Counted from the stretch's first letter, positions 8,256 to 18,261 are shown. The stretch is DNA of 64,000 bases from Streptomyces sp. NBC_01296 (GCF_035984415.1 NZ_CP130720.1:7502001-7566000), one strand, 5' to 3'. Numbers and translations: made by a program. The notes: generated by a model from the sequence alone, not told the origin.

Positions 8256-9806
8256 ATGACGGCAGCGCAGACGGTGCAGGCAGGGCAGGCCGGGGAGCCG
8301 GTGCGGCAGAACACGGTCGACGGGCTGGTGCGCGACAGCGCGCTGCGGGTCCCCGACCGGGTGGCCGTCCGCTACGGCGGTCGGACCTGGACGTACGCGG
8401 AGCTCGACGCCGCCGTCTCCACCGGCGCCGCCGTCCTGCGGGAGCGGTACGGGCTGGCCGCCGGCGACCGGGTCGCGACCTTCGCCCACAACTCCGACGC
8501 CTACCTGCTCGCCTTCCTCGCCTGCGCCCGGGCCGGGCTCACCCACGTCCCGGTCAACCAGAACCTCACCGGCGAGGACCTCGCGTACATCCTGGACGAC
8601 TGCACGAGCGCGCTGGTCCTCGCCGACCCGGACCTCGCCGCGCGGATCCCCGGGGGCCGTGCCGTACGGGCGCTGCGCGACGCGCCCGGCTCCTTCCTGG
8701 CGGAGCTCGCCGGTCCGCTGCCCTTCGCGGCGGACCGCGATCCCGACGCCGTGGTGCAGCTGCTCTACACCTCGGGGACCACGGCGCTGCCCAAGGGCGC
8801 GGTGATGACGCACAAGGCGCTGGTCCACGAGTACGAGAGCGCGATCGAGGCACTGGACCTGGCCGAGGGGGACCGGCCGGTGCACTCGCTGCCGCTCTAC
8901 CACTCGGCGCAGATGCACGTCTTCCTGCTGCCGTACCTGGCGGTGGGCGCGCAGAACACGATCCTGGACGCGCCGGTCGCGGAGACGATCTTCGACCTGG
9001 TGGAGGCGGGGCGGGCCGACAGCCTCTTCGCACCGCCCACGGTGTGGATCGGGCTCGCGGGCCACCCCGACTTCGGGCGGCGGGAGCTGGGCGCGCTGCG
9101 CAAGGCGTACTACGGGGCCTCGATCATGCCGGTGCCCGTCCTGGAGCGGCTGCGGGCGCGGCTGCCCGGGCTCGGCTTCTACAACTGCTTCGGGCAGAGC
9201 GAGATCGGGCCGCTGGCCACCGTCCTTCGACCGGACGAGCACGAGGGCCGGATGGACTCCTGCGGCCGGCCGGTCCGCCACGTCGAGGCGAAGGTCGTCG
9301 ACGAGGACGGCGCGGACGTGCCGGACGGCACGGCGGGCGAGGTGGTGTACCGCTCGCCCCAGCTCTGCCTGGGCTACTGGAACGACCCCGAGGCGACGAA
9401 CAAGGCCTTCCGGGACGGCTGGTTCCGCTCCGGGGACCTCGCGGTGCGCGATGCGCAGGGCTACTTCACGGTCGTCGACCGGGTGAAGGACGTCATCAAC
9501 TCGGGCGGCGTGCTGGTGGCCTCCCGGCAGGTCGAGGACGCGCTGTACACCCATCCGGGGGTGGCCGAGGCGGCGGTGGTGGGCCTGCCCGACGAGCGGT
9601 GGATCGAGGCCGTCACGGCGGTCGTGGTGCCGCGCGGCGAGGTGACGGAGGCGGAGCTGCTGGCGTACGCCCGGGAGAAGCTGGCCGGCTTCAAGGCCCC
9701 GAAGCGGGTCCTGTTCGTGGACGCCCTCCCGCGCAACGCCAGCGGCAAGATCCTCAAGCGCGAACTCCGGGACCGGTTCGGGCAGGACGACCGGCGGGGC
9801 GGGTAG
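8256..9806 (+). CDS. Fatty acyl-CoA ligase (FadD-type, AMP-forming)
   Basis: Predicted 516-residue adenylate-forming acyl-CoA ligase. Motifs in order are LLYTSGTTALPKGAV near residue 169 (ATP loop), YNCFGQSEIGP near 308 (A5), GWFRSGDLAVRD near 388 (A7), DVINSGGVLVASRQVED near 411 (A8) and PRNASGKILKREL near 491 with the catalytic lysine. The start at 8256 has ACGAGG about nine bases upstream; the longer open frame to 8112 is rejected because it lacks domain content. It is transcribed divergently from the secreted acylase across about 164 bp. A free fatty acid released by that acylase would be a plausible substrate, but this is inference. It ends 16 bp from the convergent YihY gene. Confidence 0.88.
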   Translation: MTAAQTVQAGQAGEPVRQNTVDGLVRDSALRVPDRVAVRYGGRTWTYAELDAAVSTGAAVLRERYGLAAGDRVATFAHNSDAYLLAFLACARAGLTHVPVNQNLTGEDLAYILDDCTSALVLADPDLAARIPGGRAVRALRDAPGSFLAELAGPLPFAADRDPDAVVQLLYTSGTTALPKGAVMTHKALVHEYESAIEALDLAEGDRPVHSLPLYHSAQMHVFLLPYLAVGAQNTILDAPVAETIFDLVEAGRADSLFAPPTVWIGLAGHPDFGRRELGALRKAYYGASIMPVPVLERLRARLPGLGFYNCFGQSEIGPLATVLRPDEHEGRMDSCGRPVRHVEAKVVDEDGADVPDGTAGEVVYRSPQLCLGYWNDPEATNKAFRDGWFRSGDLAVRDAQGYFTVVDRVKDVINSGGVLVASRQVEDALYTHPGVAEAAVVGLPDERWIEAVTAVVVPRGEVTEAELLAYAREKLAGFKAPKRVLFVDALPRNASGKILKRELRDRFGQDDRRGG

Positions 9807-9822
9807 ACCCGGCCGCAGGGCG

Positions 9823-10644
9823 TCACTCGGGCGGCAGCCCGGTGTCGTGGAGGCGCCGGAGGGTGAGGTGTTCGTGGACCATGCGGCCGACGAGGGCGCC
9901 GCCGTAGACGACGAAGCCGACGCCGACCAGCCAGGACTGGACGACCAGCAGCGTGCCGAAGGGGCCGTAGGTGACGGCGTTCGACGCGATCAGCGGGGAG
10001 AACACCAGCTGGGAGAAGACCCGCAGGCCGAGCAGGCCCAGGCTGGTCGCCACCGCCCCCGGCAGCAGGGCCCGCCAGCGGACCCGGCCGCCGAGCAGCA
10101 GCCGCTGGGAGCCCCAGAAGAACGCGCAGGTGCCGACGAGGTCGCCGGTGGTGCCGAGGATCGTGCCGGTCGCGTCGTTCGACGGCGCGGGGATCTCGAC
10201 GAGCAGCCCGAGGTAGCAGACCAGCAGCGCGAGCCACACGACGTGCCGCCACATGGTGTGCCAGCGGGCGGTGGGCAGGTCCCAGACCTTCTCGTACCCG
10301 GTCTGCACGGCCGAGCCGAAGGTCAGGCCGAAGACGGCGAGGGCCGCGAGCCCGAAGGCCGTGGTCCGCTCGAGCGCCAGGTCGGCCGCGCCGAACAGCA
10401 TCTCGACCCGGGCCCGCGAGGACTCGGTGACCCCGAGGGCCTGGCCGAGCCAGCGGCCGAAGCCGGAGCCGCTGCCGGGGGCGGCGGCCGCGACGACCAC
10501 CAGCAGCGGCACCAGGGTCAGGAAGCCGAGGGCGGCGAAGCCCATGGCCCGGTGCATCAGCTCCATCTCCCGCCCCCGGCTCCACGCCAGCCCGGCCGGG
10601 GAGGCCTGGAGCCGGTCGTGGAGCTGTCGGAAGATCGAGGTCAC
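9823..10644 (-). CDS. YihY/BrkB-family inner membrane protein
   Basis: Predicted 273-residue membrane protein with a GTG start at 10644. About six hydrophobic segments are visible, including ALGFLTLVPLLVVVAAAA, TAFGLAALAVFGLTFG, HVVWLALLVCYLGLLVEI, and a C-terminal VVQSWLVGVGFVVYGGALVG. Together with the amphipathic N-terminus ending in RAMGFAALGFLTLVPL, this fits the YihY/BrkB (once called ribonuclease BN) family. The family's molecular function is not established. The ribosome site is poor (GAGG directly adjacent), so the start may be off by a few codons. It is convergent with the FadD gene and lies just upstream, on the same strand, of nothing obviously related. Confidence 0.8.
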   Translation of the reverse strand: MTSIFRQLHDRLQASPAGLAWSRGREMELMHRAMGFAALGFLTLVPLLVVVAAAAPGSGSGFGRWLGQALGVTESSRARVEMLFGAADLALERTTAFGLAALAVFGLTFGSAVQTGYEKVWDLPTARWHTMWRHVVWLALLVCYLGLLVEIPAPSNDATGTILGTTGDLVGTCAFFWGSQRLLLGGRVRWRALLPGAVATSLGLLGLRVFSQLVFSPLIASNAVTYGPFGTLLVVQSWLVGVGFVVYGGALVGRMVHEHLTLRRLHDTGLPPE

Positions 10645-10748
10645 GCCTCATGGACTACCCGGACGGACCCCCCGGCTCTCGGAGGCTCCCCCGAAGTAGG
10701 CCCGAAGGGGTGGTTTCGCGTGCCCGCGCGGCAGCTTGCGGGATGCGC

Positions 10749-10955
10749 TCAGCCCTTGGTGCGGCGGCGGTACTCCTCGGTCGGAACGCCCCCTACACCC
10801 CAGTCCTCCAAGTCGACCTCGTCGATGAGGACGAAGGTGGTGGCGGGGTCCTTGTCGAGGACCCGGACCAGGAGGTCGGTGACACCGGCGATGATCTCGG
10901 CCTTCTGGGCGGCGGTGGCGCCTTCGCGGGTGATCTTCACATTGACGTACGGCAT
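10749..10955 (-). CDS. Tautomerase, 4-oxalocrotonate family
   Basis: Predicted 68-residue protein, the usual size for the 4-oxalocrotonate tautomerase family. The N-terminal Pro right after Met (MPYVNVKITREG) becomes the catalytic base after Met removal. A GGAAGGA six bases before the ATG at 10955 fixes the start. The segment TAAQKAEIIAGVTDLLVRVLDKDPATTFVLIDEV matches the helix-strand pattern of the family, which works as hexamers. It lies 59 bp downstream of an SDR gene on the same strand and probably in the same transcript, divergent from a LysR regulator. This suggests a small catabolic or detoxification unit for an enol or unsaturated keto acid. The true substrate is unknown. Confidence 0.88.
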   Translation of the reverse strand: MPYVNVKITREGATAAQKAEIIAGVTDLLVRVLDKDPATTFVLIDEVDLEDWGVGGVPTEEYRRRTKG

Positions 10956-11014
10956 GACGGGTCCTTCCGGGAAACCGGTGGGTCGGGCCGGGGTGGGGGC
11001 CGGGGTCGGCGGGG

Positions 11015-11764
11015 TCAGGAGCGGCCGGTGACGTGGCCGCCGTCCACGCGCAGGGCATGGCCCGTCACGAACTCGGCGTCCGCGAGGTAGAGGACCGCCT
11101 GCGAGATCTCGGAGACCTCGCCGACGCGGTTCAGCAGCGCGAGGCCTCCGAAGGAGTCCACGTCGGAGCCCGCATGCAGCGGCGTGCGGATGATGCCGGG
11201 CGACACGAGGTTGACCCGGATGCCGTCGGCCGCGAGTTCGGCGGCGAGGCTCGTGGTCAGCCCGTGCACACCGGCCTTGCTGACGACCGGCGCGGAGGCC
11301 GGGAAGCCGGCCAGTCCGTGGTCCACGAGGACGGTGCCGATGTTGACGACGCTGCCGCCGCGGCCCTGCTCGCGCGCGGCGCGCACGAAGGACTGGGTGG
11401 TGATGTACGTGCCCTTGAGGTTGTGGGTCAGGAAGCCGTCCAGCTCCTCCTCGGTGACCTCGGTGAAGGGCTTCGACGCGAAGGTGCCGGCGTTGTTCAC
11501 GAGGACGTCGACACTGCCGAACCGGTCGAGCGCGGTACGGACGAGGGCCTCGCCGGTGGTGCGGTCGGCGATGGTGCCCGCGACCCAGGCGGTGCGCTCC
11601 GGGTGGCCGAGCCCGGCCGCCGCCTTGGCGAGCCGGTCGGCGTCTCGGCCGTTGAGGACGACGTTGGCGCCGTCGGCCAGGAAGGCGCGGGCGATGTCCA
11701 GGCCGATGCCGCTGGAGGAGCCGGTGATCAGGGCGGTGCGGGTGCGGGTGCTGGCGTAGGACAT
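11015..11764 (-). CDS. Short-chain dehydrogenase/reductase with atypical active site
   Basis: Predicted 249-residue Rossmann protein. The cofactor loop TGSSSGIG lies near residue 13 and NNAGTF near 88. The C-terminal part SPGIIRTPL and LADAEFVTGHALRVDGGH is typical of the classical SDR fold. The catalytic region reads GFPASAPVVSKAGVHG: the Lys is present, but the position four residues before it, normally Tyr of YxxxK, is Pro. The usual Ser is replaced by Thr in NIGTVL. The protein may therefore be catalytically altered, or use another residue. The start at 11764 follows AAAGG; the frame is open to 11872. It is the first gene of the unit with the tautomerase and is divergent from the LysR gene at 11914, its likely regulator. 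Confidence 0.88.
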   Translation of the reverse strand: MSYASTRTRTALITGSSSGIGLDIARAFLADGANVVLNGRDADRLAKAAAGLGHPERTAWVAGTIADRTTGEALVRTALDRFGSVDVLVNNAGTFASKPFTEVTEEELDGFLTHNLKGTYITTQSFVRAAREQGRGGSVVNIGTVLVDHGLAGFPASAPVVSKAGVHGLTTSLAAELAADGIRVNLVSPGIIRTPLHAGSDVDSFGGLALLNRVGEVSEISQAVLYLADAEFVTGHALRVDGGHVTGRS

Positions 11765-11825
11765 GGTTCTGCCTTTCGGGCTCAGTCGGTTCGGCCGGCC
11801 GGCCGGCGGTCGGTCCGGGCCGGTT

Positions 11826-11846
11826 GTGTCGTTCGTCGAGCGACAC
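11826..11846. promoter_or_regulatory. 21-bp imperfect palindrome in SDR/LysR promoter region
   Basis: GTGTCGTTCG and CGAGCGACAC flank a single central T; nine of ten arm positions pair. It lies 62 bp upstream of the SDR start. It could be an operator or a stable 5-prime hairpin. Confidence 0.4.
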
Positions 11847-11854
11847 CCGAAACG

Positions 11855-11873
11855 TATGAGCCCCGAACTCATA
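11855..11873. promoter_or_regulatory. Candidate LysR-type operator
   Basis: TATGAG and CTCATA are perfectly inverted around a 7-base spacer, between the divergent SDR and LysR genes. A second inverted pair with the same spacer, ATAA-N7-TTAT (11901-11915), overlaps the LysR start. Paired sites like this are usual for LysR activators that also repress themselves. Confidence 0.5.
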
Positions 11874-12829
11874 ACACCACGACGGAGTTTGAAGCATGTG
11901 ATAATCCATCGTTATGGATGTGGACCTGCGCGACCTGGAACTTCTGGCCGCCACCGCCGATGCCGGATCGCTGACCGCGGCCGCCGAACGGCTCTTCGTG
12001 AGCCAGCCCGCCCTCAGCCAGCGGCTGACGCGGCTGGAGGACCGGCTGGGCATGCAGCTGTTCGACCGGCAGGGTCGCCGCCTCGTGCCCAATGCGGCCG
12101 GCCGCAGGATGCTGGTCGCAGCGCACCGGATCCTCGGCGAACTGGAGTCGGCCACCCGCGATCTGCGGGAGATGCGCGACGGCCGGGAGCGTCGGGTCCG
12201 CTTCGCCGCGCAATGCAGCACCACCTTCCAGTGGCTGCCTCCGGTGCTGCGCGCGTTCCGCGAACGCGAGCCCCGTGCCGAGGTGCGGATCGAGGCGGTT
12301 GCCGACGACGCTCCCATTCCGGCGCTGCTCGCCGATCTCGTCGACGTCGCGCTGGTCACCAAGCCGGACGTGCAGATGGACCGGGTGGAGCTGATCCCGC
12401 TGTTCGAGGACGAGATGGTGGCCGTCGTGCCGGCCGGGCACCCCTGGGCGTCCCGCAAGCACGTGACTGCCGCCGACTTCACCGGTGTCGACCTGGTCCT
12501 CTACGACGTCTACGACCAGAGCCGGATCCCGTCGTTCCCGCTGCCGCTTCCCCCCGGGGCCCGGCCCGGCCGGATCACCACCATGCCCCTGGTCACCGAC
12601 CTGGTGATCGAGATGGCGGCCGGCGGCCAGGGCGTCGCGGTCCTGCCGAACTGGGTGGCCGCCCCGTACGCGGCCTCCCACGGCCTGGCGCTGGTCCGGA
12701 TCGGAGCCCGGCCCCTGGCCCGCACCTGGTTCTGCGCCACCCGCCCCGGCCCCAGGCCGCCACACGTGGAGGCCTTCGTCGAAGAGCTCGTGGCCCGCCT
12801 CGGCCGTCCCGAGGCGGCTCTGCGGGCGG

Positions 12830-14131
<1,302 letters not shown>

Positions 14132-14145
14132 GCCGTCACCCCATC

Positions 14146-14166
14146 GTGAGCCGTGAGCCGTGAGCC
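14146..14166. repeat. Three tandem 7-bp repeats upstream of paaK
   Basis: GTGAGCC is repeated three times without a gap, starting 15 bp upstream of the paaK ATG, so it lies in the 5-prime leader. Its copy number could vary by slippage. Confidence 0.7.
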
Positions 14167-14175
14167 AACAAACCG

Positions 14176-14189
14176 ACCGATCATTCGGT
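14176..14189. promoter_or_regulatory. Candidate PaaR/TetR-type operator upstream of paaK
   Basis: ACCGA-TCAT-TCGGT is a perfect inverted repeat 45 bp upstream of paaK. It preserves the ACCG-N6-CGGT core known for PaaR (TetR family) sites in actinobacteria. No PaaR gene lies beside it. Confidence 0.5.
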
Positions 14190-14220
14190 AGATTGCCCCA
14201 GCTCCGCGACTAAATCAATG

Positions 14221-14232
14221 ACTCGAACGAGT
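14221..14232. promoter_or_regulatory. 12-bp inverted repeat upstream of alpha/beta hydrolase
   Basis: ACTCG-AA-CGAGT lies 22 bp before the hydrolase start, a position that would overlap a promoter or leader. Possible operator. Confidence 0.35.
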
Positions 14233-14254
14233 GATCGCATGGTGAGATGGGCGC

Positions 14255-15118
14255 ATGTCGATCTTCACTTCCCATGACGGCACCGAACTCGCCTACCACG
14301 TCCGGGGAGAGGGCGAGCCGCTCGTCTGCCTCCCGGGCGGCGCCATGCGGGCCTCCGCGTACCTGGGCGACCTCGGCGGGCTGACCGCCGGACGCCGGCT
14401 GATCCTCCTCGACCTGCGGGGCACGGGCGACTCGGCGATACCGGCGGACGAGTCCACGTACCGGGTCGACCACCAGGTCGCCGACGTCGAGGCGCTGCGG
14501 GTCCACCTCGGCCTCGAGCGCATGGACGTGCTGGCCCACTCGGCCAGCGGCAACCTCGCCCAGCTGTACGCGGCCGTCCACCCCGAGCGGGTGCGGCGCC
14601 TGGTCCTGGTCACCCCGACCTGCTGGGCCGTGGGCCTCGACTCGACCCCGGAGCAGCGCCTGGAGGTGGTCCGGAAGCGCTCGGGCAGCGAGCCCTACGA
14701 CACGGCCATCGCCGCCTACGAACGGATCCAGGGGATCATGGCGGCCGGTGGCACCCCCGCCCCCGCGGACTGGCGCCAGGCCATGCCGCTCGCGTACGGG
14801 CGCTGGAACGACGAGGTGCGCGCCCACCTCGACGCGAGCGACCGCGAGAAGAACGCGGTGGCGGCCGCCGCCTACGCGGGCCCCGGCGCCTTCGACCCGC
14901 CCGCCACCCGGGCCGGGCTCCGCCGTGTCGAGGGCGAGGTGCTGGTGCTGGCCGGGGAACTGGACAGCAACCCCACCCCCGCGCTTGCCGCCGAACTCGC
15001 GGGGCTCTTCCCGCACGGCGCCGTCGACGTCCAGGCGGGCGGCGCGCACTTCCCGTGGCTGGACGACCCGCAGTGGTTCGCGGCCCGGGTCGAGCGCTTC
15101 CTGGCCGAAGGGGTCTGA
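14255..15118 (+). CDS. Alpha/beta hydrolase
   Basis: Predicted 287-residue alpha/beta-fold hydrolase. The strand-turn LVCLPGGAM supplies the oxyanion region near residue 23. LLDLRGTGDSAIP is typical of proline iminopeptidase and ester hydrolases. The nucleophile elbow reads AHSASGN with Ser at 96; Ala replaces the first Gly of GxSxG, which is tolerated in the family. GELDSNP supplies a candidate Asp and GGAHFPWLDDP the His. The substrate is unknown. It is divergent from paaK across 123 bp containing two inverted repeats, so co-regulation is possible, for example hydrolysis of an aromatic ester feeding phenylacetate (inference). Confidence 0.88.
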   Translation: MSIFTSHDGTELAYHVRGEGEPLVCLPGGAMRASAYLGDLGGLTAGRRLILLDLRGTGDSAIPADESTYRVDHQVADVEALRVHLGLERMDVLAHSASGNLAQLYAAVHPERVRRLVLVTPTCWAVGLDSTPEQRLEVVRKRSGSEPYDTAIAAYERIQGIMAAGGTPAPADWRQAMPLAYGRWNDEVRAHLDASDREKNAVAAAAYAGPGAFDPPATRAGLRRVEGEVLVLAGELDSNPTPALAAELAGLFPHGAVDVQAGGAHFPWLDDPQWFAARVERFLAEGV

Positions 15119-15252
15119 GCGCCGGGCAAGGGCGGCCGGGCCGGGCGGACCCCGGGCGGCCGCGCGGCCCGGGCGGCAGGCGGCCGCCCGGCCCGCGGCG
15201 TACGGTCGAGGGAGAGGCCCCCGCCGAAGAGGCGTGAAGGGAGGCGGCGGCG

Positions 15253-15468
15253 ATGTCCGTCATCGACCCCGCGGTATCGGTACGGCTCGGCGCCGCCGGC
15301 GCCCGCCGCCTGGTCGGGCTGCTGGCCGAGGTGGCCCTCCTGCTGGAACACCCCGGCCCGGTGCGGCTCTCCGACGAGCAGGCCGACGTACTGGGCCAGG
15401 GCGCGGACCGCGACGAGCTCGCGTCCTGGGCCCGCAGCCTGGCGGCCGAACTGCGCACCCAGCTGTAG
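15253..15468 (+). CDS. Small conserved-type hypothetical protein
   Basis: Predicted 71-residue soluble protein with a GGGAGG about nine bases before the ATG. It is rich in Ala, Leu, Gly and Glu and looks fully helical (ARRLVGLLAEVALLLEH; DELASWARSLAAELRTQL). I recognise no family and no catalytic motif. Codon use is like its neighbours. The gap before it (15119-15252) is a run of GC-rich inverted repeats that probably terminates the hydrolase transcript. Confidence 0.6.
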   Translation: MSVIDPAVSVRLGAAGARRLVGLLAEVALLLEHPGPVRLSDEQADVLGQGADRDELASWARSLAAELRTQL

Positions 15469-15534
15469 ACGGGACCTGGGCGCGCGCCCTGCGAGGCCTG
15501 CCGGCCCCGCCCGCGGCCACGGCGCCCGGCCGGA

Positions 15535-17178
15535 TCAGTGCGCCGCGTCCGCGCCGGCGTCCGCCTCCGTCGCCACCGACTTCGCCCAGCGGTAGTCCGC
15601 CTTGCCGCTCGGCGAGCGCTGGATGGCCGGCATGACGACCAGCTGGCGCGGGATCTTGTACCCCGCGAGCCGGGTCCTGCAGTGGCTCTGGATCTCCTCC
15701 AGGCTCGGCTCCGGGGCGCCCGGTCGGACCTGGACCACCGCCGCCACGTGATTGCCCCACTTCGCGTCCGGCACCCCGGCGACCAGGGCGTCGTACACGT
15801 CCGGATGGGACTTCAGCGCCTGCTCGACCTCCTCCGGGTAGACCTTCTCGCCACCCGTGTTGATGCACTGCGAACCGCGCCCGAGGACCGTGACGATGCC
15901 CTCCTCGTCGACCGTCGCCATGTCCCCGAGCAGCACCCACCGCTCGGAGCCCTTCCGGAAGAACGTCTCGGCGGTCTTCGCCGCGTCGTTGTAGTAGCCG
16001 AGCGGGACGTGGCCGCGCTGGGCGAGCCGCCCCGGTACGCCGACCGGCACCGGCTCGTGCGTCACCGGGTCCACCACCTGCGTACGGTCGTTGACGACGA
16101 GGCGGAAGCCCTTCTCGGGGCTCGAGTCGTCCGCCGCCCGGCCGTTGGACCCGGACTCCGAGGATCCGAAGTTGTTCAGCAGCATCACGTTCGGCACCAG
16201 CCGCTGGAACTCGGCCCGTACCGTCTCCGACATGATCGCCCCGGACGAGGAGACGCTGAACAGCGAGGACAGGTCGGTCCCCTCGAGCGGGCCCCTCAGC
16301 GCATCGATGAGCGGCCGGAGCATCGCGTCGCCCACCAGCGAAACGCTCGACACCTTCTCCTTCTCGATCGTGCGGAGCACCTCCTCCGGCGCGTACTTGC
16401 GGTGGATGACCACCCGCTGGCCGTAGTTGAAGGCGATGAACGAGGTCAGCGTCGAGGTGCCGTGCATCAGCGGGGGCGCGGGGAAGAAGGTGAGCCCGGC
16501 GCCCTTCGACGCGACCCGTTCGGCGAGCTCCTCGGGCCGCTTCACCGGCTCGCCCGAGGGCTCGCCGCCGAAGAGCCCCGCGAAGAACAGGTCCTCCGCG
16601 CGCCACATGACGCCCTTGGGCATGCCGGTGGTGCCGCCCGTGTAGATGATGAACAGGTCGTCGGGGGAGCGGGGCGCGAAGCCGCGCGCGGGCGAGCCGG
16701 CCGCCTCGGCGTCCGCGTACGCGACCGGGGCGATCGAGGGCTCCGGGGCGCCCTCGGGGGTGGCCCCGACGCGGATCAGGTGGCGCAGCTTCGCCGTCTG
16801 CGGGAGGGCGGCGGCCACCCGCTCCGTGAACTCGCCCTCGAAGACGAGCGCGGCGAGGTCGGCGTCGTTGTAGAGGTAGACCAGCTCCTCCTCCACGTAC
16901 CGGTAGTTGACGTTCACCGGTACGAGGCGGGCCTTGAGGCAGGCCAGGACGGTCTGCAGGTACTCGATGCCGTTGTAGAGGTGCAGGCCCAGGTGCTCGC
17001 CGGCCGTCAAGCCGCTGTCCAGCAGGTGGTGCGCGATGCGGTTCGCCGCGGTGTCCAGCTCCGCGTACGTGAGGCGGCGCTCGGCGCCGGTCCCGGGGTG
17101 GTCCACGTACACAAGGGCCTCGCGGTCCGGGACCACGTCGACGACCGACTCGAACAGGTCGGCAAGGTTGTACTCCAC
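15535..17178 (-). CDS. Steroid-type acyl-CoA ligase (FadD19-like)
   Basis: Predicted 547-residue AMP-forming ligase. The ATP loop YTGGTTGMPKGVMWR lies at 180-194, CINTGGEKVYPEEVEQ near 440, and SPSGKADYRW near 525 with the catalytic Lys. The family with TGGTTGMPKGVMWR and PDAKWGNHVAAVVQ is that of mycobacterial FadD19/FadD17. FadD19 activates 3-oxocholest-4-en-26-oate and is needed for C24-branched sterol side chains in Rhodococcus. The gene is divergent from an enoyl-CoA hydratase, just as fadD19 and echA19 are in Mycobacterium tuberculosis. The shared 190-bp promoter region holds operator site 2. The substrate assignment is inferred from homology and synteny; Streptomyces may use it on another polyprenoid or sterol-like acid. 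Confidence 0.85.
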   Translation of the reverse strand: MEYNLADLFESVVDVVPDREALVYVDHPGTGAERRLTYAELDTAANRIAHHLLDSGLTAGEHLGLHLYNGIEYLQTVLACLKARLVPVNVNYRYVEEELVYLYNDADLAALVFEGEFTERVAAALPQTAKLRHLIRVGATPEGAPEPSIAPVAYADAEAAGSPARGFAPRSPDDLFIIYTGGTTGMPKGVMWRAEDLFFAGLFGGEPSGEPVKRPEELAERVASKGAGLTFFPAPPLMHGTSTLTSFIAFNYGQRVVIHRKYAPEEVLRTIEKEKVSSVSLVGDAMLRPLIDALRGPLEGTDLSSLFSVSSSGAIMSETVRAEFQRLVPNVMLLNNFGSSESGSNGRAADDSSPEKGFRLVVNDRTQVVDPVTHEPVPVGVPGRLAQRGHVPLGYYNDAAKTAETFFRKGSERWVLLGDMATVDEEGIVTVLGRGSQCINTGGEKVYPEEVEQALKSHPDVYDALVAGVPDAKWGNHVAAVVQVRPGAPEPSLEEIQSHCRTRLAGYKIPRQLVVMPAIQRSPSGKADYRWAKSVATEADAGADAAH

Positions 17179-17287
17179 CGTTCCTCCTCACCCCCGAGGT
17201 TGCCCGTTGCCGGGCCCATGGCTGTGCTGCCCGCGGCGGTCATTAGAGCGCCGCTCAGCCCAAGTGGGAAGGGCGCGGTCCAAGAAA

Positions 17288-17304
17288 TCTGACTGTGTGT
17301 CAGA
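17288..17304. promoter_or_regulatory. Candidate operator, site 2 (fadD19-like/echA19-like)
   Basis: TCTGACTGTGTGTCAGA is a perfect inverted repeat with 6-base arms and a 5-base spacer, followed by AAAA. It lies 64 bp upstream of the enoyl-CoA hydratase and 109 bp upstream of the ligase, so one protein could control both directions. It is the best of the three copies. Confidence 0.75.
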
Positions 17305-17368
17305 AAACTATTGAACTGCACCCGGCCCTCCTGCAACCTGTTCTAGGTCTTGAGACGGGAGGACGGCA

Positions 17369-18169
17369 ATGGGTGGGACCGAACACCTGACCGTGGAGCG
17401 CCACGGCGCCACGCTGGTGCTCACCATGAACAGGCCCGAGGCGAAGAACGCGCTCTCGCTGCCGCTGCTGGTGGGGCTGTACGACGGCTGGCTGGAGGCG
17501 GACGCCGACGACACGATCCGCTCGGTGGTCCTGACCGGCGCGGGCGGGGACTTCTGCGCCGGGATGGACCTCAAGGCGCTGGCCGGGAAGGGGATGGCGG
17601 GCGACCAGTACCGCGACCGCCTGAAGGCCGACCCCGACCTGCACTGGAAGGCGATGCTCCGCCACCACCGGCCGCGCAAGCCGGTGATCGCGGCGGTGGA
17701 GGGCTACTGCGTGGCAGGCGGGACCGAGATCCTGCAGGGCACGGACATCCGGGTCGCGGGCGCGGGCGCCACCTTCGGGCTCTTCGAGGTCAAGCGGGGC
17801 CTGTTCCCGATCGGCGGCTCGACGGTACGGCTGCCGCGGCAGATCGCGCGGACGCACGCGCTGGAGATGCTGCTGACCGGCCGGCCGTACTCGGCCGAGG
17901 AGGCAGCCCGGATCGGGCTGATCGGGCGGGTGGTCCCGCAGGGGGCCGCGCTGGAGACGGCGTTGGAGCTGGCCGGGCAGATCAACGCGTGCGGGCCGCT
18001 GGCCGTCGAGGCCGTCAAGGCCTCCGTCTACGAGGCGGCCGAAATGACCGAGCGGGAAGGGCTCGCCTCCGAACTGGTGCGGGGATGGCCGATCTTCGAC
18101 ACGGCCGACGCGAAGGAGGGGGCGCGGGCCTTCGCGGAGAAGCGGGATGCCGTGTACCGGCGGGAGTAG
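17369..18169 (+). CDS. Enoyl-CoA hydratase (crotonase family, EchA19-like)
   Basis: Predicted 266-residue crotonase. The first oxyanion segment GGDFCAGMDLKAL lies near residue 57. EGYCVAGGTEIL near 110 supplies the second oxyanion Gly and the first catalytic Glu, and FGLFEVKRGLFPIGGS near 133 supplies the second Glu. Both acids are present, so hydratase activity is expected. The ATG has GGGAGG seven bases upstream. EchA19 in mycobacteria hydrates side-chain enoyl-CoAs of cholesterol. The divergent FadD19-like gene and downstream ltp genes support the same sort of beta-oxidation role here. The DUF35 gene starts 279 bp later, after a repeat-filled spacer. Confidence 0.87.
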   Translation: MGGTEHLTVERHGATLVLTMNRPEAKNALSLPLLVGLYDGWLEADADDTIRSVVLTGAGGDFCAGMDLKALAGKGMAGDQYRDRLKADPDLHWKAMLRHHRPRKPVIAAVEGYCVAGGTEILQGTDIRVAGAGATFGLFEVKRGLFPIGGSTVRLPRQIARTHALEMLLTGRPYSAEEAARIGLIGRVVPQGAALETALELAGQINACGPLAVEAVKASVYEAAEMTEREGLASELVRGWPIFDTADAKEGARAFAEKRDAVYRRE

Positions 18170-18261
18170 CAGGCCCGGCCCCCGCCGTTGCTCCGCCGGC
18201 CGCAGCCGGGGCCCTGCCGGAGCCGCCGGGCCCGGCGGTCGAGTGCCGGTGCGGCGCCGCT

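Noticed and set aside
17179..17368. KstR or KstR2 binding site at the fadD19-like/echA19-like promoter
   Set aside because: Neither TAGAAC-type nor AnCAAG-N2-CTTGnT dyads are present; the dyad is TCTGAC/GTCAGA.
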